Shown here: positions 1 to 6,270 of the stretch, piece after piece | Numbering within the stretch: position 1 is the stretch's first letter | Layout of the letters: the number at the start of each line of letters is the position of its first letter | From: Firmicutes bacterium UBA4874 | Lineage (GTDB): Bacteria > Bacillota > Clostridia > Caldicoprobacterales > DTU083 | Assembly (NCBI GenBank): GCA_002399435.1 | Contig: DHDO01000071.1 | Span: 1-9,114, forward strand | Direction of reading: 5' to 3' | Length of the DNA stretch: 9,114 nt | Notes under the pieces: model-generated | Database searches by the model: none | Seen by the model: only the letters and a program-made list of their open reading frames with translations | What the model was told of the DNA's origin: nothing | Program-made: the position numbers and the translations under genes

Positions 1-1
1 G

Positions 2-376
2 GAAATACTGGACTACAGGGATGCGGAGAAAGAAATGGCAGACGACGAAGAAGCCAGCCATCTGATGCGGATTTACCGGAGAATATACCAGGAGCGGGCC
101 CGACTGCAGGCCGATCCGGGGAATAAAGCGAAGGAAATTGCAAATCTGTCGGATTCCCTGGAAAAAGCGGACAGGAAAAAGAGCGCCAATCCGCTGATTG
201 CAAAGTACGATCAGACGGGAAATGCCTTTCAGGACCTGATCTATCAGATCAATCAGATCCTGAAATTTTATTGCATGGAGCCGGATGAGGCTTCCCAATT
301 TGTGCCGGCAGGCGGCTGCAGGGGATGCAAAGGCTGTCCGAAAGTCCGGACAGGAATCAATATTCCTCCGTCATAA
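2..376 (+). CDS. YlbF-family protein with C-terminal CxxCxxC, 5' end outside window
   Basis: The reading frame is open from base 2 to a TAA at 374-376, so the gene enters from the left edge and its true start is not visible; the ATG at 35 lies inside a continuing helix-like frame and is probably internal. The visible 124 residues are charged and helical (AEKEMADDEEA, ARLQADPGNK), followed by the 'NPLIAKYDQ...FQDLIYQINQIL' pattern of the YlbF/YmcA (Com_YlbF) family. In Bacillus, YlbF and YmcA form the Y-complex with YaaT, which binds [4Fe-4S] clusters and acts with RNase Y in mRNA maturation, affecting competence, biofilm and sporulation. The tail carries C-R-G-C-K-G-C (Cys codons at 317, 326 and 335), and another Cys lies upstream in FYCMEP, a plausible Fe-S ligand set. 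Family assignment is fairly safe; the cluster and the complex are inferred from homologues. It is the only + strand gene and converges on the GNAT gene with a 20-bp 3' overlap. Confidence 0.8.
   Translation, partial: EILDYRDAEKEMADDEEASHLMRIYRRIYQERARLQADPGNKAKEIANLSDSLEKADRKKSANPLIAKYDQTGNAFQDLIYQINQILKFYCMEPDEASQFVPAGGCRGCKGCPKVRTGINIPPS
334..366. other. Inverted repeats at the convergent gene ends
   Basis: A perfect 7-bp stem CTGTCCG/CGGACAG (334-340 and 347-353, 6-nt loop) is followed by a smaller GGAAT/ATTCC stem (353-357 and 362-366). They lie inside the last codons of the ylbF-like gene and immediately past or across the stop of the GNAT gene. No intergenic space separates the two genes, so these stems are the only visible candidates for slowing transcripts from either side. 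Neither has a proper U-tract (the - strand has only CCTTT after the stem), so I do not call them a terminator. Confidence 0.35.
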
Positions 377-1532
377 AATTATTTTTGGGAGGGAAAAGTG
401 CACTGAGGCTTGTCAGCACGCGTTCCTCCCTTTCCTCCCTGCATTTCAGACGCCCTTCCTCCAGGGAGAAATCAGCGGCACAGAAGCCCCAAAGCAATTG
501 TGTAAGAGTGCGGATATCCATTTGAACATCCGGTTCCTTCCCTGTGGCTGTGATGTTCAAAACGGAACTCTTTTCTTTCAGAAAATAGCATCCATTGTTG
601 CTTTGAATCATCGGATCGGACACCCGGAGAACAAAAGGATCCCCGGAAAAGGGAATCCCGGACAAAGCGCCGATGATATTGTGGATTCTTCCCATGACGA
701 AAGTTTCCTTTTCCAGCTTACCCCGTGAGTCCTTCATGGATAAATAGGTGGTATCCGCGGAAGGAGCTTTCCACGAAATCCGGCTTACCTGCCCCATATG
801 ATGAAAAGCCAGCCTGATCAAAGCTTCCTTTGCCTCCGGATTTTGATAGAGCAGCTCATGGATACAGAGTTCCTTATCACGAAGGGTATACAGGATATAT
901 CCGGTTGTGATATTGTCCTTTAGATAGCGAAAGCCTATGCCGTGGTCCAGTTCCAGGTCCCGAAGAATCTTCTCCCAGTCATTCTGATTTCTTATTAAAT
1001 AGCCGTGAAACCCCTTCATAAAATGCAGATAGCAATCAGACAGGGCCTTTATGTCGCAGATCTCCAATCTCTGATAGGTTCCGGTTATTTTGCCGGTATA
1101 CTTCGGCTCTTCCATTTCCCGATAGGTCAGCAGATCGTAGCAGATCTCCCACCCGTATTTTCGGTAGAAATCATATTGAAAAGGCAAAAGAACGGAACAA
1201 TGGATATTGCGCTTCCGCAGTATCGTATCGGCATATTGCAGCAGCCGGGCTGCATAGCCTCTTCCCCGGTACTCCGGCCGGGTTGCAACTCCCACGATAT
1301 AGCTTACGTCAACCGGTCTGCCCCGAAGCTGCATCCGATAAGGCAGCAGCTGAAGACAGGAACAAACCCGGTTCCCCTCTACGGTAACCAATGTGTTTTT
1401 TGGCTTATAGCAAAAGTGAAAGAAAAAATCAACGAACTCCGGGCTGTCGTCAAAACAGTATGTCCATAAGTCCTGTACCTGTGAAGTTTCCTGATCCAGT
1501 GCCAGCCTTGTTACGGTATGTTCGTTATCCAT
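357..1532 (-). CDS. Eis-like GNAT N-acetyltransferase with C-terminal sterol-carrier-like domain
   Basis: Predicted acetyl-CoA-dependent acyltransferase of the Eis type, 391 residues (the family is usually about 400). An N-terminal GNAT domain (about 1-150) has the acetyl-CoA pyrophosphate loop R89-G-R-G92-Y-A94, after the beta strand 'SYIVGVA'. A second, degenerate GNAT fold fills about 150-285. The last ~100 residues (FVLRVSDP..., FSLEEGRL) look like the SCP2-type domain that closes Eis proteins. An in-frame ATG 15 bases upstream (1547) is possible, but I chose ATG 1532 because AGGAGG (1538-1543) sits 5 nt before it and would lie inside the coding region if 1547 were used. It follows the DUF2156 gene by 74 bp with no terminator, so the two are probably co-transcribed. 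Substrate unknown: Eis enzymes acetylate aminoglycosides or protein amines, but many clostridial members have no tested role. Confidence 0.85.
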   Translation of the reverse strand: MDNEHTVTRLALDQETSQVQDLWTYCFDDSPEFVDFFFHFCYKPKNTLVTVEGNRVCSCLQLLPYRMQLRGRPVDVSYIVGVATRPEYRGRGYAARLLQYADTILRKRNIHCSVLLPFQYDFYRKYGWEICYDLLTYREMEEPKYTGKITGTYQRLEICDIKALSDCYLHFMKGFHGYLIRNQNDWEKILRDLELDHGIGFRYLKDNITTGYILYTLRDKELCIHELLYQNPEAKEALIRLAFHHMGQVSRISWKAPSADTTYLSMKDSRGKLEKETFVMGRIHNIIGALSGIPFSGDPFVLRVSDPMIQSNNGCYFLKEKSSVLNITATGKEPDVQMDIRTLTQLLWGFCAADFSLEEGRLKCREEREERVLTSLSALFPPKNNFMTEEY

Positions 1533-1606
1533 TGTAACCTCCTCCATTCTGCCGCTGTCTGTATGACAAGCCGGAATAAAAATGAACGCAAGCCTCCTGC
1601 CGCTTT

Positions 1607-2497
1607 TTATACATAAAATCCAGTGTATTTTTTGATCATCCTTACCGGATGATAAGATTCCTTTGCCTTGCGCATTCCCAGAATGCCCATATCCTCTTCC
1701 CGATTGATGTAGGGAACCTGGGACCAGGCCTTTGCGGTAAACAGCTGATTTATAATTGGAAAGGAACCGTCATAATCCGTATTCGCCTTTTCAATATGTG
1801 TGACTGCCATATAGGGATTCAGCAGTTCCCCAAGGGTAAAAGCCTGTACCGAGCCATTGATGCGCAGCACGCCCCCGGTAACCTTCAGGGCTCGATAATT
1901 GGTTAAAATCTCATATACGGCCTTCTTCTCTTCCAGGATGCTTTCATCCCCTTCCTTTCCGGAAATCCATACCAGCTCGGTGTCCAGACATTCGGAGAGG
2001 TTGGTGTCATTCAATTCTTCATACTGATATTCATAGCTTTTCTTGAATTTGTTGACATGGTTTCGTTTCTGTCGGAACTTCTTTCCCTTCAGTTCGATTA
2101 ATTCTTTCGTGGAATAGACATAATCATAATTGCTGCGGTCTTCACAGAAGATCCATTTTCCAGGAAGAGCTTCTTCCAATTCCCTTTTGCGGTCTTCCGT
2201 AACGGCTTTCAGGACCAGAGGAAATCCCTCACTGTGGAAATAGTCTGCCAGAGTCGGCAGAACTCGATCATAGGCTCTTTCCCCCATGTAAAGGGGACAA
2301 AAGGCATATGGATACCGATTGCGATATTTCGCCACAATACATAAATGATCCTGAATCACTGCATATTTCAATTGATCGGAAATTCTCCAGATAAACAAAT
2401 CGGTAAAAGTGGATTCTGAGCTTTCATAATTCCCGGCGGCAAAGTATTGGTCAAACAGGGCTTTATCCTTCAGTTCGATGTCCTTGAATGCTATCAC
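1607..2497 (-). CDS. DUF2156 / LPG_synthase_C domain protein, soluble
   Basis: 296 residues matching the DUF2156 family, the GNAT-like domain also found at the C-terminus of MprF phosphatidylglycerol lysyltransferases. Recognisable stretches are 'NYESSESTFTDLFIWR' near the N-terminus, 'KGKKFRQKRNHVNKF' in the middle, and a C-terminal half with 'AFTLGE', 'HIEKANTDYDGSFPIINQ' and 'NREEDMGILGMRKAKESY'. MprF's membrane flippase part is absent and I see no transmembrane segment, so it is a stand-alone cytosolic protein; an aminoacyl-tRNA or acyl-CoA donor is possible but unproven. The start is GTG (2495-2497), with AGGAGG (2505-2510) 7 nt upstream; no better ATG in frame fits. It has its own promoter just downstream of the cphA terminator, and the Eis-like GNAT gene follows it. 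Product family is confident, function unknown. Confidence 0.85.
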   Translation of the reverse strand: MIAFKDIELKDKALFDQYFAAGNYESSESTFTDLFIWRISDQLKYAVIQDHLCIVAKYRNRYPYAFCPLYMGERAYDRVLPTLADYFHSEGFPLVLKAVTEDRKRELEEALPGKWIFCEDRSNYDYVYSTKELIELKGKKFRQKRNHVNKFKKSYEYQYEELNDTNLSECLDTELVWISGKEGDESILEEKKAVYEILTNYRALKVTGGVLRINGSVQAFTLGELLNPYMAVTHIEKANTDYDGSFPIINQLFTAKAWSQVPYINREEDMGILGMRKAKESYHPVRMIKKYTGFYV

Positions 2498-2526
2498 AAA
2501 GATACCTCCTATTCATCCTACCTCCT

Positions 2527-2555
2527 ATTATAACACGCTTTTACAGGCTAAAACA
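2527..2555 (-). promoter_or_regulatory. Promoter of the DUF2156 gene (extended -10)
   Basis: On the - strand a perfect TATAAT (2527-2532), preceded by TG at the extended -10 position (TGTTATAAT), lies 18 nt from a TTGTTT -35-like hexamer (2551-2556). The hexamer overlaps the A/T-rich tail of the cphA terminator. The predicted start near 2520 gives a leader of only about 23 nt containing the AGGAGG at 2505-2510. A second AGGAGG (2521-2526) falls between the -10 box and the start site and would not be transcribed. Confidence 0.65.
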
Positions 2556-2582
2556 AAAAGGGCCCTTTGGGAGGGCCCTTTT
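2551..2582 (-). terminator. Intrinsic terminator of the cphB-cphA operon
   Basis: A perfect 10-bp stem AAAAGGGCCC / GGGCCCTTTT (2556-2565 and 2573-2582) with a 7-nt loop, beginning 9 bases past the cphA stop. Read on the - strand it is followed by a T-rich tract (TTTTTGTTTT), as expected for rho-independent termination. The + strand tail is less U-rich, so the direction is toward the DUF2156 gene. Confidence 0.9.
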
Positions 2583-2591
2583 CAACATCCA

Positions 2592-5243
2592 TCAGGCTTT
2601 TACCAGTGACATTTCAGAGGATTCCCGTTCTTTTACCCGGGCCTTTTTTGATGTCTCCTCATTGATTATTTTCATCAAGCCCTCCAGCTTCTCATAAAAA
2701 ATCACTATGATATCGCCGGCCATGGCGTGACTCATTGCATAGCAAAGTGCTTCTTCTTCCTTCCGGATCAAAGACACAGCACTTTTTGGAAGGCCTGCCG
2801 AAAGAACGCCGGACAATAACAGTTCTGAAACTTCTCCCGGTTTGCGGCCTCTTAAGTCCTTGTCCTCCTTAATGATAATCCGGTCAAAAGACTTTCCGGC
2901 AATAAATCCTATTTTCTTTATGGCAGAATTCTCCCGATCCCCCGGGGCACCAATGATTCCAATCAGTCGGGATCCTCCCATCTTCCGGACGGCTTCTGTG
3001 GTCCTTTCGTATCCTGCAATATTATGTCCATAATCCACCACGACCCGGAAATCCTGGATATTAAAAATATTGAATCTTCCCGGATTATGGATTTCATCGC
3101 AGTAGAAAGAGGTCATGGCGCTTTCGGTAACGTGCAGCGGAATCTTCAGGGCATAGGCGGCACTGAAAGCTGCCAGCGCATTTTCGATATTATAAACCAG
3201 CTTCCCTCCGAAGGTTGCAGGGATCTGTTCCACCGACAGACTTTTCAGCAGTCCATTCCCCGTCGCAAGAGTAATATAATGATCCTTTAGGAAGACGGCG
3301 ATCCCTCCTGCCGAAATATGCTTATGAACAATCAGGTTGTCTTCCTGCCGTGAAAAATAGATTACATTTGCCTTTGTCTGCTCGGCAGCCCGGACCACCA
3401 GGGGATCGTCTGCATTCAGGACGGCATACCCGTTACTTTTGACGGCTTCCACAACCAACGACTTTACATGAAGCAGATCTTCCAGAGTTTCCACTCCATC
3501 CAGGCCCAGATGATCTTCACTGATATTGGTCAGGACTCCGACATCTGCCAGATCATATCCCAGGCCGGAACGGATCAATCCTCCGCGGGCCGTCTCCAGA
3601 ACGGCTGCATCCACTGCCTTGTCTGTCAGGATGATTTGAGCGCTTTCCGGACCGGTTGTGTCTCCTTTCAGGATACACTGGTCATTGATGTAAATACCAC
3701 CTGTTGTTGTCATTCCAACGGTTTGACCGTAGGATTTCAGAATATGTGCTATCATTCTGGTTGTGGTTGTCTTTCCATTGGTCCCGGTAACCGAGACAAT
3801 GGGGATGGAATGTCTGCTTCCATATGGGAAAAGCATATCCACGATGGCGTTTCCAACCTTTCTTGGCTCTCCCCTGGATGGGAACAGATGCATCCGGATA
3901 CCGGGGGAGGCATTGACTTCGAGGATGGCTCCCTGTCCGTGCAGCAGTGGTTTGCTGATATTGGCACATGCGATATCCACCCCGGCGATGTCCAGTCCAA
4001 GAATTCTCGCTGCCCGGATGGCGAGTTCCTGATTGTACGGATGTATTTTTTCCGTGCAGTCCATGGCTTCTCCGCCTGTGCTGAGATTTCCATTGGCTTT
4101 GACGAAAATCCGTACTCCCTCCCTTGGAATGCTGGCCGGGGAGTATCCCTGTTTTTTTAATACATTCTGACTGATTTCGTCGATGGTAATTTTGCTAAGG
4201 GGCTTTTCATGACCGGTGCCCCGCCTTTCATCCCTGTTTTTCCGTTCCACCAGTTCGGCTACGGTATGCCTTCCGTCGCCCATGACAAAGGCAGGCATCC
4301 GGAGAGACACGGCGGATACCTGATCCCCTACGACCAGTACCCGATAATCCTTGCCTTTCACAAATTCCTCCACCAAAACGTTTTCATTGATTTTGGCTGC
4401 AATGGGAAATGCCTCTGCAACTTCTTCCGGAGACTGAATGTTCACGGACACTCCTTTCCCCTGGTTTCCATTGACTGGTTTGATTACCACGGGCCATCCG
4501 ATTTCCCTGGCTGCATTTATGGCTTCTTCTGCTGTGAGACAGACAATTCCCCTTGGAACAGCGATCCCTGCCTGTCTGAGCAGTTCCTTGGTTACGGCTT
4601 TGTCACAGGCCATGTCTGCTGAAATGCAGCTGGTACTGTCTGACAGGGTTCCTTCTATTTTTTTATTGAATTTTCCATATCCCAGCTGGATAATGCATCC
4701 CTTTCCAATTCTTGTTACTGGAATGCCTCTGTCCACAGCGGCATTGACAATAGCCTGCGTACTGGGCCCAAGTCCATAACGGAACATCAATTCCCGTATT
4801 TGCTTCAATTTGGGATTCAAATCAAACGGTTCCCCGGAACAAAGGGCATTTGCCATCTGAACAGCCACTTTTCCTGCTTCCAGACCGCAATGCTCTTCCT
4901 GGTAAGCAAACACGACCGTATAACAACTGCTATCTCTGATTTGCCTTGCCCTGCCGAATGAGACGGATTGACCGACAAGATTCAGAATCTCCAATGTACT
5001 GTGTTCAATAACATGGGCCAGATAAGTCCCTTCCTCCAGCCTTTTTTGAAATCCGCCCTCAAAGCCAAGTGAACAATGATGAGAGCGAAGTCCAGGCAGC
5101 AATTCCAGAATCCGCTCATTGAAGTCACCGATTTGTACGGTTGGAATATCACTCCATTCCTCCAAATCAACAATTATTTTGATTACTTTTTGATGGCTGT
5201 ATATATTTCGCCCTGAATAGGCTTTCCATTCACGTATCTGCAA
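2592..5243 (-). CDS. cphA: Cyanophycin synthetase
   Basis: ATP-dependent, template-free polymerisation of Asp (backbone) and Arg (side chains) into multi-L-arginyl-poly-L-aspartate. At 883 residues it has the usual CphA1 length. Order: N-terminal domain (about 1-160) opening with a 'SGRNIYSHQKVIKIIVDLE'-type start; ATP-grasp domain (about 215-470) with IKP K255, the glycine-rich 'GNQGKG' and 'EVNASPG'; Mur-ligase-like domain (about 480-865) with P-loop G487-T-N-G-K491-T, 'GDTTGPESA', 'TNISEDHLG' and 'VVDYGHNIAGYE'. Both ATP sites look intact, which favours a CphA1 enzyme over CphA2. The N domain holds H77-x2-E80-H81-x3-E85 (see findings). The start is TTG (5241-5243), with AAGGAGG 9 nt upstream; the resulting N-terminus matches the family. 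cphB ends 6 bp upstream, so the pair is one translationally coupled operon, closed by the terminator at 2551-2582. The last ~20 residues are charged and poorly conserved. Confidence 0.96.
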   Translation of the reverse strand: MQIREWKAYSGRNIYSHQKVIKIIVDLEEWSDIPTVQIGDFNERILELLPGLRSHHCSLGFEGGFQKRLEEGTYLAHVIEHSTLEILNLVGQSVSFGRARQIRDSSCYTVVFAYQEEHCGLEAGKVAVQMANALCSGEPFDLNPKLKQIRELMFRYGLGPSTQAIVNAAVDRGIPVTRIGKGCIIQLGYGKFNKKIEGTLSDSTSCISADMACDKAVTKELLRQAGIAVPRGIVCLTAEEAINAAREIGWPVVIKPVNGNQGKGVSVNIQSPEEVAEAFPIAAKINENVLVEEFVKGKDYRVLVVGDQVSAVSLRMPAFVMGDGRHTVAELVERKNRDERRGTGHEKPLSKITIDEISQNVLKKQGYSPASIPREGVRIFVKANGNLSTGGEAMDCTEKIHPYNQELAIRAARILGLDIAGVDIACANISKPLLHGQGAILEVNASPGIRMHLFPSRGEPRKVGNAIVDMLFPYGSRHSIPIVSVTGTNGKTTTTRMIAHILKSYGQTVGMTTTGGIYINDQCILKGDTTGPESAQIILTDKAVDAAVLETARGGLIRSGLGYDLADVGVLTNISEDHLGLDGVETLEDLLHVKSLVVEAVKSNGYAVLNADDPLVVRAAEQTKANVIYFSRQEDNLIVHKHISAGGIAVFLKDHYITLATGNGLLKSLSVEQIPATFGGKLVYNIENALAAFSAAYALKIPLHVTESAMTSFYCDEIHNPGRFNIFNIQDFRVVVDYGHNIAGYERTTEAVRKMGGSRLIGIIGAPGDRENSAIKKIGFIAGKSFDRIIIKEDKDLRGRKPGEVSELLLSGVLSAGLPKSAVSLIRKEEEALCYAMSHAMAGDIIVIFYEKLEGLMKIINEETSKKARVKERESSEMSLVKA

Positions 5244-5249
5244 AAGAAT

Positions 5250-5259
5250 TTACCTCCTT
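5250..5259 (-). promoter_or_regulatory. cphA ribosome site built from the end of cphB
   Basis: The - strand reads TTAAGGAGGTAA: Leu-Arg-Arg-stop of cphB and at the same time a strong Shine-Dalgarno for the TTG of cphA 6 bases after the stop. This ties cphA initiation to ribosomes finishing cphB and decides the TTG start. Confidence 0.85.
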
Positions 5260-6059
5260 AAGATAGGGATACGGTTTCGTATATCAAATTCATATCCATG
5301 AGGAAGAATATGAAGGGTAACATCGGTCAGTGCCAGAATATCATCCGGGTAGGATTCGGAAACATTGGTATGGCTTAAGTGAACCCCGTCCAGAATCGTA
5401 ACGGCATTGGAACCGATTACTTCAAAGGTCTCGTCCGGATAAACCACGATGGCTGTGTCTTCATCAATCCCGATTCCAAGGATATAGGGATTTTGTGCAA
5501 CGGCTGCCAGGAGTCTCCCGGTCCTGCCTCTCTGTGCAAAATGCTGGTCAATGACGACACCACTTAGAAAACCCAGGCCAGGAGCCATTTTGACCGTGCA
5601 TTTTTTTGGCGCCTGATCGTCATTTCCAGAAGTAATCATCACTTCGCTGATGGCGGACGCACCGGCACTGGTCCCTGCAAGAATCAGCCCATCGGAAAAA
5701 GCCTCCTTCAGGAACCAGTCCGTTTTGGTTCCGCCAATCAAACTGGTAATCTTCAGCTGATCCCCTCCGGTAAAAAATACGCATGTCGCACCTTCCAAAC
5801 GCTGCAGTGTTGCCGGATCATCGGCATCTTCCCGCGTTTCAATATGCAATGCCTCAACGTTCGAAACATGTAATCGGGAAAACAGCTTTTTATATTCCTT
5901 ACCTACTTTTGATGGAAATTCCGTTGCGACGGTCAAAACAACGATTTTACCCTCCTCTTCCCCGGAAAGCTCGGCAACTTTTGTGAGAATGGTGCAGTCT
6001 TTCTCCTTGTCTTCTGCACCTCCTATAATGATAAGTGTTCCTTTTCTATGCCCTTCCAT
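5250..6059 (-). CDS. cphB: Cyanophycinase (serine exopeptidase, peptidase family S51)
   Basis: Cytosolic hydrolase that degrades cyanophycin to beta-Asp-Arg dipeptides. 269 residues, against about 270 for the family. Visible motifs: 'GTLIIIGGAEDK' at the start, 'FFTGGDQ' (about 95-101), the nucleophile S131 in 'LAGTSAGASA', 'VIDQHF' with H173 and 'GIGIDEDTA' with E200. The Ser, His and Glu spacing agrees with the catalytic set I recall for the Synechocystis enzyme (Ser132, His174, Glu201). An upstream in-frame ATG (6083) would add eight residues, but AGGAGG at 6066-6071 lies inside that extension and 6 nt before ATG 6059, which settles the start. The final codons AGG AGG TAA form the ribosome site of cphA. 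No isoaspartyl dipeptidase gene, which would finish the breakdown, lies in this window. Confidence 0.95.
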   Translation of the reverse strand: MEGHRKGTLIIIGGAEDKEKDCTILTKVAELSGEEEGKIVVLTVATEFPSKVGKEYKKLFSRLHVSNVEALHIETREDADDPATLQRLEGATCVFFTGGDQLKITSLIGGTKTDWFLKEAFSDGLILAGTSAGASAISEVMITSGNDDQAPKKCTVKMAPGLGFLSGVVIDQHFAQRGRTGRLLAAVAQNPYILGIGIDEDTAIVVYPDETFEVIGSNAVTILDGVHLSHTNVSESYPDDILALTDVTLHILPHGYEFDIRNRIPILRR

Positions 6060-6107
6060 TCTGAACCTCCTGTTTTGATACATATATTCTTCCAGAAAGG
6101 CAGCGGC

Positions 6108-6144
6108 TTTATACTTGAATTGGGAAAATATAGGATAATGTCAA
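6108..6144 (-). promoter_or_regulatory. Probable cphBA promoter region, boxes not resolved
   Basis: Between the upstream terminator and cphB the - strand carries a perfect TTGACA (6139-6144), a TATATT (6127-6132) and a TATAAA (6108-6113). TTGACA is 25 nt from TATAAA and only 6 nt from TATATT, so no pair has standard 17-nt spacing. I looked for sigma-E, -F, -G and -K type boxes, as expected if the operon were sporulation-controlled, and found no convincing match. A promoter must lie here, because a terminator precedes it and the operon follows, but the exact elements are uncertain. Confidence 0.4.
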
Positions 6145-6153
6145 ACAAGTACG

Positions 6154-6181
6154 AAAAAGGAGCACCGTTTTTGGGTACTCC
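6154..6181 (-). terminator. Intrinsic terminator of the alr-fau-membrane protein unit
   Basis: The - strand forms GGAGTACC / GGTGCTCC (6174-6181 and 6159-6166), an 8-bp stem with one G-U pair and a 7-nt A-rich loop, followed directly by TTTTT (6154-6158). It separates the alr operon from cphB-cphA. Confidence 0.85.
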
Positions 6182-6207
6182 TCCATGATTCAAAATATAC
6201 TATTTGT

Positions 6208-6270
6208 CCGGATTCCAATCGGGAACTTCCATTCAAAGCTTCCATCGGGAACTTCCATTCGGAACTTCCA
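6208..6270 (-). repeat. 13-nt tandem repeat, about 4.8 copies, behind a stop codon
   Basis: Directly after the TAG of the membrane-protein gene the - strand reads five successive units: TGGAAGTTCCGAA, TGGAAGTTCCCGA, TGGAAGCTTTGAA, TGGAAGTTCCCGAT and a partial TGGAATCCGG. The core GGAAGTTCC is itself an imperfect palindrome (GGAA-N-TTCC). The cluster fills most of the space between stop and terminator. Confidence 0.85.

Noticed and set aside
1005..1469. 154-codon + strand frame opposite the Eis-like gene
   Set aside because: Lies antisense to the GNAT domain with its clear acetyl-CoA motif; no independent support.
1533..1606. Terminator or promoter between the DUF2156 and GNAT genes
   Set aside because: No stem followed by a T-tract and no convincing -35/-10 pair is visible; the gap simply contains the GNAT ribosome site.
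2447..2516. 17-codon upstream frame starting ATG before the DUF2156 GTG and overlapping it out of frame
   Set aside because: The promoter's predicted start near 2520 would leave this ATG only about 4 nt from the 5' end with its AGGAGG untranscribed, so translation from the main transcript is unlikely. It matters only for readthrough RNA.
3468..4160. 230-codon open frame on the + strand inside cphA
   Set aside because: It is antisense to the conserved ATP-grasp and Mur-ligase parts of cphA, resembles no protein family and has no convincing ribosome site. It is a shadow of the real gene.
4209..4622. 137-codon + strand frame inside cphA
   Set aside because: Antisense shadow of the ATP-grasp domain, no family resemblance.
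6208..6270. CRISPR array
   Set aside because: Units are contiguous 13-nt repeats without spacers, and no cas gene is present.
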